Shown here: positions 52,246 to 64,000 of the stretch, piece after piece
Numbering within the stretch: the first letter of the stretch is position 1
Layout of the letters: each line of letters begins with the position of its first letter
Assembly (NCBI GenBank): GCA_020091685.1
Contig: CM034608.1
Coordinates: 10,168,522-10,232,521, forward strand
Length of the DNA: 64,000 nucleotides
Direction of reading: 5' to 3'
DNA from: Lutjanus erythropterus
Lineage: Eukaryota; Chordata; Actinopteri; Lutjaniformes; Lutjanidae
Position numbers and translations under genes: made by a program
The notes under the pieces: model-generated
Told to the model about the DNA's origin: nothing
The model's input: the letters and a program-made list of their open reading frames with translations, nothing else
The model's database searches: none

Positions 52246-53386
52246 AGATAGAAGTGCAATAAGTGAAAACACTGAGTCCCCTGTGGAATTTCAGTTACCT
52301 TCAGACAATAATGAAAACCTTCTTTTGTAGTAAGTAAGAATTTCAGTGAGATTGAGAGTGAACCATGTACATGACTGACACAGCACAAGCTTTATCAGAA
52401 TACTCCACTGGGAAAAAGAGGGGGAAAAACCCTCCGAGGCTTCTGCTGCTAATTAAGGTTATTGATCCTACCCGACAGACTTTCATCCGGCTAGAACACA
52501 GTGAATTTTGACGTACAGTTTGTCCAGGTACCTGAATGTCTCAGAACAGTCACTCCCATGAAGTGTGGTGCGATTATTTCCACCTGTCACAGTCCTTTTC
52601 AAATGGAGTTTCAGATGTGTGACAGCTGAGTCTAGTCAAGAACAGACAGCTGTGCCTCTTTCACTTGAGAGGAACCTGTGTTTCTGCTTGCAAATCCATG
52701 ATTTGTTTTCCTCTGTGCTTATTATGAAGTCAGAATTCCTCAAAACATAGTCAAAATATTTTTGCGTGAGATGATTTGCAATTCTACCTGGTCCCATAGA
52801 TTTTCAAACGGCATATTGCTTTCATGTTAGTTTTAATCCAAGCCAGCTGTCTCCTTTCACATAAACATACAGCACACACACAGACAGGGCATTATGTAGG
52901 GTTGACTGGGGGTGGTTGCTATGGGGGATGATTGCGACAAATCAGAAACATGCTACGGTGATGACACTGGCACTGCACATGCTCAGCTAGACCCTCTGTC
53001 TCCTAGGAAGACAGAAGACACATTCAACATCTGCCGTTGCATTTACTGACTAGTTTTGTAATGTTTTGGAGGTGTAAAATATTTTGTTTCGTGATCTGTG
53101 TTTTTGTTAGACTGTCCTGAGCTTTTATATTTAAATTAATAAGTGACATATTATTTAGTTAGAGTCCTTGTTGTGTTGACATATAAGTGACATATTTAGC
53201 ATGTGTCTGGGTCAATATGTCTAGTTAGCACATGATGTTCTGTCATGGTTGCTTAGCTTGGGACAGTTGAGGAGAGTATTTTTCAACATAAATAAGTCAG
53301 GTTGGGGTACATGAAATAAAAATTCCTCAAATACAAACAAAAGTTTGGTGCATTTATATGTTCCATTCTTATAAAGCATCTGTAAC
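52246..53386. other. Non-coding stretch
   Basis: AT-rich; no gene or delimited repeat. The ORF at 52565-52750 has no domain. Confidence 0.5.
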
Positions 53387-53401
53387 ATAATAATAATAAT
53401 G

Positions 53402-53445
<44 letters not shown>
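53387..53445. repeat. (TAA)n microsatellite
   Basis: About 19 near-perfect TAA units. It produces false Ile-rich and Tyr-rich frames on the two strands. Confidence 0.95.
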
Positions 53446-53770
53446 CTTTATTTATAGAGCATTTTTCAAAATTCACATTACAAAGTGTTTCACAAGTCAA
53501 CAATATAAAACTGACTGGATCAAACATCACACAACAGCTAAAACAGATAAAATAAAATGGTACAGAGCAAAAATAGGAAGGTAAAAACATTTTTAAGAAA
53601 ACAGTGCACAACAGTTCAAACTTAGATAAAATCAGAAGGCTCTCTGATAAAAGTATGTCTTAAGAAGAGATTTAAAGGAGATCATTGACTCGCTGACCTA
53701 ATTTCCTCGGGCAGATTGTTCCATCTGCACATTGACTCAAGGTAGGACAGTTTTCTTTGCATCACGAAAC
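53446..53770. repeat. Dispersed repeat attached to the (TAA)n tract
   Basis: 'ctttatttatagagcatttt...caaagtgtttcaca' and 'gattgttccatctgcacatt' match a fish repeat I recall that is usually found beside TAA/ATT tracts. Class unknown. Confidence 0.45.
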
Positions 53771-53878
53771 AAAACACAATGACTGTTATTTTATCATTAC
53801 TAAACAAATACAGTTGTTAATCAGTGTACTTTTTCTGAGTGCTGTACTTATTTAGAGAAAAAAGTTAAACATAATTAG

Positions 53879-54350
53879 TAAAAGTATTTTTAATATGTTG
53901 CAACCATACCCTGATTGTGTTGCAAGTGTCCCCAGGTTTGGGGCCCATTGTAACATCCGACTACTTCCTGTCAAGAAGTATCATGAATGATACACACAAA
54001 TGGTATGTTTAACATTGGTTAACCCAGTTAACATTACAGCAGCACTCTCTATACATGGCAGTGGCTGAAGGGACGATTAGGCCAACACTTGCTACTTACT
54101 GTAAACATGGTTAAAATGCTGAGCTAAATGGTGGCATAAGTGGCTGTATTTCACTTGAAAGGATTACAGCAGCGGGTGGAGGATGTAACAAAGTTATCAA
54201 AAAAGTTAATTAGTGAAATTTAATGTCTTTTTAATATATTGCAACCATTCCTTGATTGTGTTGCAGCTGGTCCCAGGGTTGGGGTCAGTTGCAACATCTG
54301 AAGTCTTTTCAAATAAATATTGTGAATAATATGTCATAAATGGGTAATCA
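53879..54350. repeat. Spaced direct duplication (about 130-bp units, period about 342 bp)
   Basis: 'tttttaatatgttgcaacca...ctgattgtgttgcaagtg' (53887-53929) and 'tttttaatatattgcaacca...ttgattgtgttgcagctg' (54229-54269) are diverged direct copies. Similarity continues through 'cccaggtttggggcccattg' against 'cccagggttggggtcagttg' and 'aatgatacacacaaatggta' against 'aatatgtcataaatgggtaa'. Confidence 0.55.
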
Positions 54351-56106
54351 ACATCTAATCAGCAATCAGCACAAATGAGTAAGAGAGAGAGATGTATAAT
54401 TAATATATAAAGATTTGGTTGATCCAAATTATCTCTGAGTAACAGAGGTGACTTTCACAACAGGGACCCGGGCCCCAGATCTGAGTATAATTGACCCCAA
54501 GTTCATTTGATTTGTGTGATTGTGTTCTGTAATCTGAGTGACACTTGAAAAGGTGGTCTCAAGTATGGTCCATGTGTACTTGGGTGTAGAACAAGTGTGT
54601 GAAAGCCTTTCTGCACCATAGCAACGACTTAAACAAATGTTTGGGCAATTGTATTTGGACACAGTACGAATCAATTGTACCTGATGTCCCCAGTCTCCCC
54701 TATAGTATGTAAACTGTACACACACATATATGTATGTATATATAAGAAACATTAGTGAATATAAAACCGCACACATTATTTTAGTCTCTGTCACCATGAC
54801 TGCTTTTCTCCACATGCCTCCAGGGTACTCCAGTACTTCTCCTTATCGTGTTCCCTACAGAGATGGAAAGGGATCCATATGGAAGTGTCAAATGCATAAC
54901 TTCATAACAAATGATCAGCAGCATTCACACATTTGCGTGCATTCCTTCAGTATTTTGGGTGGAAAAAAGATGAAAAAAAAAAAAGAGAAGATCTCAGAAA
55001 GCTAATCTCCTGCTGCATTTGCAAGGCTTTCTGGGACACCAGAACCCCAGGAGGAAGCTGCCTGTGCACTATAAACAACTTCTCAGAGTTTGTGTTGGGG
55101 TTTCTTTGAGAGAACAGGAGACAGACGTGGAGGTTTGTCTTCCTAAGATGGGAGCAGCAAATAAAAGATAGGAAATGGATGAGAGATGGAGAGGGGGGGT
55201 GTGTGGGGGGGGCAGGGTTCATATATAATGGCTGACTGGTAGAGAATGAGAATTGGCTGTTTTTCATTTCACCTGTCGTTGTAAAGGAAGCGCCTGTCAC
55301 AATGAGGGCAATGTCACCAGGACGGACGATGTTTCCATGACAACCGGGAATTTTCACCCCTGTCGTTCTGATTTGTGTTGAGCTGTGGCATGGGATAAGG
55401 TCTTCAAGCGGGGACGTGCCACCCCTACACCAAACACAAATGAGAGGAACACTTGTTCTGTCCACGCTGTGAGAGCAACGTTGCATCGTCCCCTCTTTTC
55501 ATTGTGACGTTGTTCTTCAGATCTTTTTCCTCCGTGCTGCTGTTTAATTCGGCTCCTATCAAGCCGAGCCTTTTGATCGTCACTCTGTTTGTTCTACATC
55601 AAACGCTGGCAGTGAGAGTAAAATTATAGTCTGTTGCGCTGTGGCACCGCTAATGTCTTACATCTGTGTTTAACATCTAGGTGAAAGTCAAAACAATCAA
55701 GTTGTCATTCTCAGATTCTCGCACACTCCAACTTTTGCCAAGTTGGGGGCACTGGAGATTATGTTTTGTCCAACAGAACAAAGACTGCACAGGTTAAGAT
55801 CCCGAGGCAGTCTATAAAGATAACAACAGCCAGCCGGGTTTAGGACGTTTCCTGTGCTTTCCATGAAATCCCCAGGATGAAATGTATCAGCGCTGTGAGC
55901 CAGGATAAGGCAGCGCTGCATACTGACACACAGCAGTGATTCAGTTCATCCTACTGGTTTAATAAGTGTTGCAGAAAAAAGGGAACATCGTAAACCTCTG
56001 CTCAGGGTTATCATTACAGAGTATGTGTGTAAAGGCTTGCGTCACTCAGATCATAGAAAAAAGAGACGTTTTCTCACTTTCACAGTATTTGGCCTTGCAG
56101 GTGTTG
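54351..56106. other. Non-coding stretch
   Basis: Contains poly-A near 54973-54984 and G-rich sequence near 55190-55212. The 179-codon minus-strand frame at 54947-55486 is the longest frame after the lrrtm4-like exon, but it shows no recognisable domain and is low-complexity at its C-terminal end. I do not call it a gene. Confidence 0.45.
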
Positions 56107-56730
56107 CCTTCATTTGCTCAGGTTCATGCCAGTCCACAATAGTTATGTTTATCATTGATTAATCTCTATAAAATGTCAGGAAATGGTTAAAAAAATTTTA
56201 AAAATGTCACAGAGGGGTAAAGTGAACTGCTAGTTCCTTGAATATATGACTAAGATTTCTTTGTGATGCTCAAAAGCTTAGAGAAAATACTTTCACTAAC
56301 ATGATAATCAGTGTCAAAGTTATGGATAATCCATAAAACATGCTGTCATTGGTCTTTATCAGGGTTGTGGCTGTCATATCCCCTGTTTAATGTCAGGCCA
56401 CAGTGCAGGTGAACTGCTGTTTCCTCGAAGAAGTGACTCATATTTATTTGTGATGCTCAAAAGCTTTGAGAAAATGCATTCAAAATACCACTGACATCAG
56501 AATCAGTGTCAAAGTTATGGATAACCCATAAAACACGCTGTTATTGGTCTTTATTAGGGTTGTTGCTGTCATTCGCACAGGTTTATGCCAGTCCACAGTA
56601 AAGGTGAACTGCTATTGCCTTGAAAAAGTGACTCTTTTCTTTGTGATGCTCAAAAGCTTTGAGAAAGAATCAGCATCTAATTTTTTGGATAATCCATAAA
56701 ACAAGCTGTCATTGGTCTATATTAGAACCG
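56107..56730. repeat. Three-copy tandem array, unit about 165-260 bp
   Basis: Each unit has, in order, a 'caggttcatgccagtccaca'-like segment, 'gtgaactgctrttncc', 'tttgtgatgctcaaaagctt', 'gagaaa', 'tggataatccataaaacatg'-like sequence and 'ctgtcattggtctttatyag'. The 'gtgaactgct' starts are at about 56222, 56409 and 56605. Unit 1 (56107-56369) has an extra segment of about 75 bp (56145-56218) resembling the 'ataaaatgtcag' repeat family. Units 2 and 3 run 56370-56565 and 56566-56730. Confidence 0.75.
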
Positions 56731-58590
56731 TAGCCAACCAAAGAAAGTCTTGGTCCACCGAAACTCTACCTACTCTTCAACCAATCGATTAAAGAAAGAA
56801 GCATGTTATCTCTAGATTACACGTACATGAATGTCAGGGAGTGGCCATGGCCTGCCAAGAGGAAGGCCTTTGCCATTGGTCAATGTGACTCCACCCTTTC
56901 AAAGTTCACCAAAGTTCAACATTTACAGCTTCCTAGTTTAAAGTTGGGTCACAGACAGTCTGCATTGATCTATCATTGAAGATAAATCAAATACAAACAT
57001 TTTATCCACTCAGTTCTTCTGTCCTCTGAGGCTGAGGGCTAATAAAGTGATTTGTGCTGCTACTTACCGGTATCAATTAGTCTGGAACCAAATAAATTTT
57101 CAGTAAACAGACTTTCACCCAAAGATAAAAATATATCAGGTCAGCGTATGTCCCTCCCGCCTCTGACAATAATGGATTAAGAACTCCTCTCATTATGAAA
57201 ATAACCCTTGTGATTGTCCAGTCAGTGAGAATTTGGTCTGACAAGAGCCAGCCAGCTAACTAGACGGTGTGACCATTTCTGAAGAGGAAAGTAGTTTTTT
57301 TTGTACTTTTCTAATGAAAATCTGCAGTTCTGTGAAAAAGACAGAGAGGCAAAATCTCAGAACCTCCACAGATAAAATCAAAATCTATCTGCATGCCTAG
57401 ATACCACTTGAAAAAATATGTTTTCTTTTGTAATTTGGGCGAAGCAACGCCATAAGTGGAGTCAGCATTTGTGCGAGGCTTTTTCTATTAGGAGGGAGCT
57501 GTAAGTGATGGCACTGATTCAGATAAGATCTCCCGTAAAACGCCGCACGGAGTGTTTTGTGGTTTGCATTGTCGAGGCATTGTTGGCTTGCGCACAATCA
57601 GAGCCGATGTGGAAAGACGAAAAGGAGTTCTAGGAGAATCAGAGGCCACTTTTCCATTGTCACGCTGTTGGAAAATGATGAGGCCAATCTGTTCCATGCA
57701 GGGGGAAAACAGTCCCCCTGTAGGCTTACTGATTTTAAGGCAGTACGTTTATGTTATGTTCCACCATCTCTCATTTTGGGAGCTGCAGGCGTTTTTTTTT
57801 TTTTGTTTTTTTTTTTGTTTTTTTGTCTGGAGCACAGATTCTAACTCCCCATCCCCTCCTGGCATTGAGGTACTGACAGACCTACAGAAGCATGCTCTGT
57901 TTTCAAGATGTATTTACTTTGGGTGACGGTTATACTCGAGGTCCATTTCACCGTCACTGAAGCACATTATTATGTGCTATATCAATATATTGCCTTTTGG
58001 TTTGAGAGGGTGTCACATGTATATTCATTTTCAATAGTGAATATTTCTAAATGTCAGTAAGGCAATCAAATAATGGTGAATTTAATGGTATAAATCCAGT
58101 GATTAATGGCATCTCATGGTTATATACCTCCTCAGGGACGTTTCAGTTTCAGAATGCAGTCATAGAAAACAAGATGGTCGGAACAAATGGAGAAGTGAAG
58201 CGAAGCACTTACAGTATATGCAACATATTGATTCCCATCTGAGCCACACTCTATTAATCATCTGTGATCCAAATCTTGACCGCAGAGCATCATTAACATT
58301 CTGACAAAGTACTGTTTTATAATTACACAAATCTCAGGCTTCTTTCAAGTGTCTCTGCAATCCAGTCCTGCAAATGTGATTAATTCGTATTTGAGACATC
58401 AACATGCCGCTCCGTGAAAACACACAAACAGAATGAGACTGTTTGTTTGACATTGCACGACTTCTGCTGCCGAAACTGTGTTTTCAATTATAGGCAGAAA
58501 TCTCTGGTTTTCTTTGCCAAGAAACTTTAGATCTCAGAGTTTTTTTTTCTGCAGCAAACAAGTCCAGAATAAAACACGGCCAAAGAATTA
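56731..58590. other. Non-coding stretch
   Basis: Overlapping frames around 57397-57926 coincide with slightly GC-richer sequence and a poly-T stretch near 57793-57822. No domain or exon recognised. Confidence 0.45.
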
Positions 58591-58598
58591 CTCACTGA

Positions 58599-59159
58599 CA
58601 GTAATGGAATGTAAAAAAAAGTATATTTACTCAAGTAAATTAAAAGTACAGATTTGACATGCATGTATTTTACTTGAGTATTTCCATTTTATGCTAACTT
58701 TATACTTCTATTCGACTACATCTCACAGGCAAATTTCTACTGTTTACTCCACTACATTTGTCTGCCAGCTGTAGTCACTAGTTACTTTTCAGATCACAAC
58801 TTGTAAAACCCTTCCTGTCCAGTGAAAACCACATAGCTCCAATTCTGAACGTAAATCTTTGTGATAAAATGAAGGATTAAGTGTTCTTTTATAGAGTGAG
58901 AACATCCTCCTACTTCTTAAACTAAATAAACTATTTTAAAACCCTCTTGGAAAATGCACTGTCACGATGCTGGAAACGGGGCTGTTTTTTTTCTGAACTC
59001 ATTTTACTGCACAATGTGTACTTTTACTTTTCATACTTTAAGTGCGTTTGGCTGACTATACTTTTACTTAAGTAAAACTGTCACTACTTTTACTTGTAGT
59101 GTAGTATTTTGACAGTTCTTTTACTCAAGTGAAGGATCTGAATACTTTTTCCACCACTG
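58599..59159. mobile_element. Non-autonomous hAT-type DNA transposon with 8-bp target duplication
   Basis: The left end CAGTAATGGAA (58599-58609) and right end TTCCACCACTG (59149-59159) are inverted with two mismatches. Flanking 8-mers are ctcactga (58591-58598) and ctcatcga (59160-59167), a target duplication with two changes. The interior ('tttactcaagtaaa', 'ttttacttgagtatttccat', 'ttactcaagtgaaggatctg') matches a very common fish element as I recall it. 561 bp, no coding capacity. Confidence 0.8.
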
Positions 59160-59167
59160 CTCATCGA

Positions 59168-60670
59168 TTGATTGTTTCTCTGTTAATCAATACATGCATT
59201 GGTTTCTATTTGACAGAATGTCACTTCACTGATTATATGAGATTCAGATGTCCATGCTGACCTGTTTCTTTAAGTAACCTTATTACATGCACTCATTTTT
59301 AACTAAAGCTATGTAAATATTATAGAGACAGATTGGATTTGAGCCCCGCCCACACTGGAGAGGGAAACAATTCATCTCTCTGCATTGACTTTGTATTGAG
59401 TGAAGGTGCCGCTTGTCATTTTCAGTCTGCTAGCAAACAACAGAAAAAAAATCCTAAAAGCTGCTGCATGGTGGGATGGTAAAGTTTTTATAAGGTGCCA
59501 AACCAAAAGCCTTTAAGAAGATAAAAGTGAATACAGCCAATAAGATGTGAGGCATCAGCAGGATGAATGGGGAAACTGCATGATCCTGACACTCAGTAAC
59601 ATTATGCTTAAATTATAGTTGCTAATTTGTCCAGACAAATTGTAGAGGTCGAAGCTAACTAAGCTTTGAAAGGCCTGCTTTTGATTTTTGTTCAGTTAAA
59701 TGATGATCTTATTTGATCAAATGGTTGTAAATATCAGGAATTTCATTTATGGCTGCTCAATGGGCTCATTTCTCCAAGAAAAGCAAATTAAGGAGAAGGA
59801 ACACTGAGATATACAGGCAATATCGAGTCTGTCAATTTAATTGTTTTCTCCCCGGTGGACACAAGGTCATAAAACAACCCTTTGATACAGTGAAATCTAA
59901 TGTTTTTAGCTAGCTAAAGCTTTTGTCAGCATCTCAGACCCTGTCTGCATAATGTGGTGCCAATCGTTTTCCCCTCCGGTGAGCATGGCTTTCAGAATAT
60001 GACTCTTTGGTTTTGTGTCAACTGAGTACATGGTTGCTGTCTATGTCTTTAGAATCTAAGGAAGATGGAATAAAAATAATTGGGGTTTATGGATTGTGGT
60101 TGAATCATCATTAACAAGAGAGATAATAAGGAAAGAGACGGATATGTTTTAAAGAGCTTGTACTTTCTCACACTTTTATCAACTATACCTTGTAATTTCA
60201 GCACTAAATGTGATGAAAAACAACAGATGTACAGTACATGCAGCAGTTTATTGCTGCTGTCTGAGGTGCTGGTAAAACTTGCAAATGATAAATAGTTTAA
60301 CTCTGAAAACACTGTAAACATACTTTCAGTACATCCAATCCATTACATGAACAAACTTCTCCTAGCTCCCTTTCTAAACTTAACAGGAGCATAAAAAGAG
60401 GCTTGAAGCACTGCCAGCAGGTTAGCTGCAGCCTACATGTGAGTCATGCTTCATGTGCATGAAGTCAAAATGATTAATCATAGTTCTGGTCATGTTCATT
60501 TTCTGATGGTTGGTATGGAGATATGAATAAATAAAGAGACCAAAAAGCTCCCATTTCAAGTATTTATTTGTGTGATGTTTTGAGCTCCAGGCTATCCTTC
60601 ACGCTACTTCTATAGTTGATACAAATGGTATCAAGCAAGTATAAGAAAACTTGCAAGTTATATGTATGTG
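59168..60670. other. Non-coding stretch
   Basis: AT-rich with no repeat of clear limits. Short ORFs only. Confidence 0.5.
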
Positions 60671-60694
60671 TATATATATATATATATATATATA
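60671..60694. repeat. (TA)12 microsatellite
   Basis: Uninterrupted TA run. Confidence 0.9.
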
Positions 60695-60920
60695 CCAATA
60701 AAACATTAAAAACATTACAAACTTTCCAAAAACATATTTTCATTACATTACAATATAAGTACAATACATTGTCAAAAAATACATGTTTTAAAATGTGTAA
60801 AAAATGTGAATTCATGTTGCAAATACATAAATCTATAATAAATGTACTACAGATAAACTTGTATGTATAATGTCTCTTGTATTGAAAAGATTTTAAGTTT
60901 AGATTTTCCTTTTAATATTT

Positions 60921-60926
60921 ATAATG

Positions 60927-60979
<53 letters not shown>
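60921..60979. repeat. (TAA)n microsatellite
   Basis: About 19 TAA units; gives a false Asn-rich frame. Confidence 0.95.
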
Positions 60980-60980
<1 letters not shown>

Positions 60981-61439
60981 TAAAATATAAATTGTTAGGT
61001 TTCTTATACCTGCTTGATATGTGTCACATGGTGGATGTAAGATGAATTATGGGTATTTCAGATGGCGACTCTCTTTACATACTAGAAGCAGTCTGAGGAA
61101 GGTTTCACATTTTTTAATAAAAAATAACTGGTTCAATTAATCGACAATGAAAACAGGAAGTTCCCTCAATCGACTAATCATTCATTTTCATTAGTTGTTG
61201 CATAATTTAGTTTTGAAGAAACAGAAATGTGATTGAATGTCTGTTATTGATAATGGGTCTATGGCTAGAAAGTAATACTTTGACTAGTTTTTGAGAGAAA
61301 TGCACACTTTATTTTTAACAGCAGTATTTTTACTTGTAATATTTTAGTAATGCAACAATACTTGCACTACAGTACAGACTAGTACAGGGCAGATTTTCAG
61401 CACTCTTTCCATCACAGCTCAATTTACAGTAAGTATAGT

Positions 61440-63690
61440 AAGTGCTGGCACTTGGCTGTCATGAGCGATGCGTGAACCCTCTGGGCGCATCACCTCTCCG
61501 ACTCCCACAAGGCCGGCCGTGCTCGATTCAATCAGCCTCGATCTGGGTCGTCAGATCGGGGAGGTCAGAGTTGAAACAAAACTCTTAATGACTCCCAGCA
61601 GAGACAACATTAGGCTGTGGTCTCTCACTTCAGCATGATGCAAATACACTGGAAGTGTGCATTGATTTTCCCATCATGTCAGGACTATTCAGCAGCGCCA
61701 AATCCTTTCCCAGTCTCTCCCAATTAGCTTTCGGCCCGGGGAACGCTGTCGATCCCCATCTGCCCATCTGCCTGTCAGTGGCTTCATTCCACTGAAGGAC
61801 AGAGATAGGAAAGGGGAAGTAGGGGGAGGAAATGAACGCGAGAGCAAGCAAGCAATGGATAATTCTGTGTTTGGCGGCTACAGGCGAGAAGGCTTGGCAG
61901 ATCTGTCCAAAGCCAAAGCCAGTAGGGGTGGTTTGGAAGCGGAAGGACTCCCTGAGAGAGATACTGTTGTTTGGATGATAGAGTGAGGCACAATGCCCAC
62001 TCACTCTCTCTGCAGCCATTTATCAATGAAAACACAGGATTTGTTCTCCATGCAGCCTCTGCCAAAGGAGGGATGCAGATTTCTCATTTCTGTCTCCGTT
62101 TTATACGTCTCCGTTTCTGTCTATCTTCTTATCTCCCCTTGGGATGGAGCTATCACTGCGCTGCCCCAAAGGTTAGGGAATCTGGTCCAGATAATGGCCT
62201 GTCTAAGAGGACTTCAGCTGAGTCTTTCAGTCTCCCAAAAGGCCTTGGCGCTTGAAGTTGGCAGAGCCAGATGGACGTTCGGTATGATTGCTGCCTCATC
62301 ATTCTCCTCTGGCTTCTCCCGCTCCTCCTCCTCCCCCCCGCCTCCTGAAACAGAAGATAGTTCCCCTCTGAACCGCGATGACTGACAGAATATACCCTGC
62401 ATGCAACGTCGCACCATATATTCAACTGCCAAAAATTGGCCACATGCCACAATTGTCAATTTGGGAGCTGGAATGAGAAATCTGCGCAGAGTAAATGAGT
62501 TAAAAAAATAGTTCTGTCTGTCAAATTTAATTTGACATCCAGTTTTCTCCTTGCAGGGGTCTTCAGCCTTGCCCACCTCCCACGGCTGAATGGTGTGTAA
62601 TGTTATTTGTATGGAATAGCTGTTATATTCCATTGGCCGTGAGTGGTTTCATCCTCTGGAATTGGCTCCTCGTTCATGACAAGGCTTTGTCCACGCACAT
62701 ATAAATGAGAGTCCATGCTGTTGTGGCAGCTTTGTTGTCCTCGCTCTCGTCACTCATTGGTATTCCTCTTCACTCTTTGTCCTGATGGGTGGTGTAATTA
62801 CTGGAGCCACAGGGAGGCGGCTGTATTTTATAGTTTGTGGAAGGCCTGCTGGGAGCTGCCCACTAGTGGGGAGGAATAGAAATACATGACACCGTTCCAT
62901 AACCTCATCAACCGGTGCGCGACAGCCGATAAAACCCCAAATTTGATGAAGAAGAAAAAAATGCATGTACACGGGCTGATGCTGAGACATGATTGGACAC
63001 AACACACACTGAAAAACACTCATATAAATGCGTGCTCACACAGCAGGACATGCAGACACACATCGTGGAAATGTAGCTGTCCGCCCCTGCACACAAACAG
63101 ATAAAGTCGCCGTTGGCCCGGGCTGCAGGCCGATAAATTTCCCCCCACATCCCTTTATGGGTTGTGCTTTTTATTTTGCTGCTGGGGTTTTATCTGGGGG
63201 CAGCAGTAGCTGAATCCGCATATCCTGGCCCTGGCACAGCCAGGACTTCGCCTACAGTGCATTAGTTCTCACATGAGGAATGAGTTTTTTGATGAAACGG
63301 CCCACCATTCTCAGGCCTGATGGAACAGCACTACGGGTTTACCCACAGTGATCTAATCCACAGCTGGGCCCAGACACCGGCTGATATACTAGTGCAGAGA
63401 GACAGAGAGAGATTGAAGGAGCTGAATAGAAGAGATGTGGAGTAAGAGCGGGGGATTGAACCAGAATGAAAAGGATATACTCTGCGAGGAGAAACAGCGT
63501 GAGAGGATCCTCCATTAGAGAGTCCATATTTGGCGTGTGTACGTGCATGTGTGCATGTGTGTGTATCTCACACATCTCACTGGCAGATAAACAACGCCTT
63601 GCATGACTGCAGGCATACTGGTGGGTCAGTATGGCGTGTTTGAGGGGGTAGAATGGGAGAATAAACATCAATAACAACAACCACAGTAAG
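61440..63690. other. GC-richer, repeat-poor stretch without an identified gene
   Basis: Base composition shifts to higher GC with more CpG, and the dispersed repeats seen elsewhere are absent. Overlapping frames on both strands reach 139 codons (62214-62633 minus), 130 codons (61993-62385 plus) and 129 codons (61630-62019 minus) but show no domain. I found no sequence resembling the alternative LRRTM4 C-terminus. Conserved regulatory DNA or non-coding exons are possible. Confidence 0.4.
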
Positions 63691-63729
63691 CAACAACAGC
63701 AGCAGCAGCAGCGGCGGCGGCAGCGGCGG
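63691..63729. repeat. CAA/CAG/CGG trinucleotide repeat
   Basis: Runs of CAA, (CAG)n and (CGG)n in succession. On the minus strand the frame 63577-63894 reads it as leucine and proline runs, probably not coding. Confidence 0.85.
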
Positions 63730-64000
63730 TAGTGTTGTAGAGAAACCCGAAGCGGCGGCCCTGGAGGAGCAGAGGCTGCATACAGGAGCGTGGGTATGAC
63801 TCATTGGTGGGCTATAATGACCACAGATGGCCATTAGCGAGGTGTGAGGTGAACAGCGTAGGCTCCGGGCCCCTCGCGCCACAGAGGTGTACACCGCCTG
63901 GTTATGACAGGCTCAAACTTGATGTGCGTCTAACGAGCCCCCTGGTAAATTGTGCCTGTGTACGGAGCGTCTCCCCTCTTCACCTGCTGGTGAGAAAAAA
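63730..64000. other. Right edge of window, no gene identified
   Basis: GC-rich continuation of the preceding stretch; nothing further recognised. Confidence 0.4.

Noticed and set aside
53369..53611. Tyr-rich minus-strand and Ile-rich plus-strand ORFs
   Set aside because: Translation of a (TAA)n microsatellite.
54947..55486. 179-codon minus-strand ORF as a gene
   Set aside because: No domain, low-complexity C-terminal Ser/Phe run from a poly-A tract, and no splice or promoter context.
60863..61045. Asn-rich ORF
   Set aside because: Translation of a (TAA)n microsatellite.

Overview
The window looks like a piece of a teleost fish chromosome. It is AT-rich, has TG, GATG and TAA microsatellites, and carries many non-coding repeats with terminal inverted repeats of kinds I recognise from fish genomes. 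I found one convincing protein-coding gene in 64 kb. The setting is a gene-poor, repeat-rich region; I see no operons, phage, CRISPR or bacterial features, and no tRNA or rRNA gene.

The gene is an LRRTM-family synaptic adhesion protein, best matched to lrrtm4. Its main coding exon starts at 18264 on the + strand and the short isoform stops at 19831. The start codon is not in that exon. The open frame seems to begin at 18209, but this is intronic polypyrimidine tract. The likely start is ATG at 2125-2127, followed by one coding base and a GTAAGT donor at 2129. Joining 2128 to 18264 across a 16.1 kb intron gives a phase-perfect 523-residue protein: signal peptide, LRRNT, about ten leucine-rich repeats, LRRCT, stalk, one transmembrane helix and a cytoplasmic tail ending ECEV. 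The last bases of this frame, GAG|GTATGA, are at once Glu-Val-stop and a plausible splice donor. That fits the known pair of short and long C-terminal isoforms in LRRTM3/4. I did not find the alternative C-terminal exon, which probably lies beyond 64000.

Layout: 1-866 repeat cut by the window edge; about 1150-2128 CpG-richer promoter and 5' UTR with first coding bases; 2129-18263 intron 1, with a 1.37 kb hAT-type element (5051-6421) that has a perfect 8-bp target duplication, a probable hAT-like element at 9944-11531, and other repeats; 18264-19831 main exon; 19832-64000 non-coding sequence, which is 3' UTR plus intron or 3' flank depending on isoform. This last part holds a decayed LINE with a damaged reverse transcriptase motif, two modular GGTTCT/AGAACC elements, a head-to-head pair of MITE-like elements near 51-52 kb, a three-copy tandem array near 56 kb, a second hAT element (58599-59159), and GC-richer repeat-poor patches near 25.6, 47.3 and 61.4-64 kb that are candidates for conserved regulatory DNA.

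Repeat family assignments rest on termini, target duplications and recalled resemblance; no database was searched.
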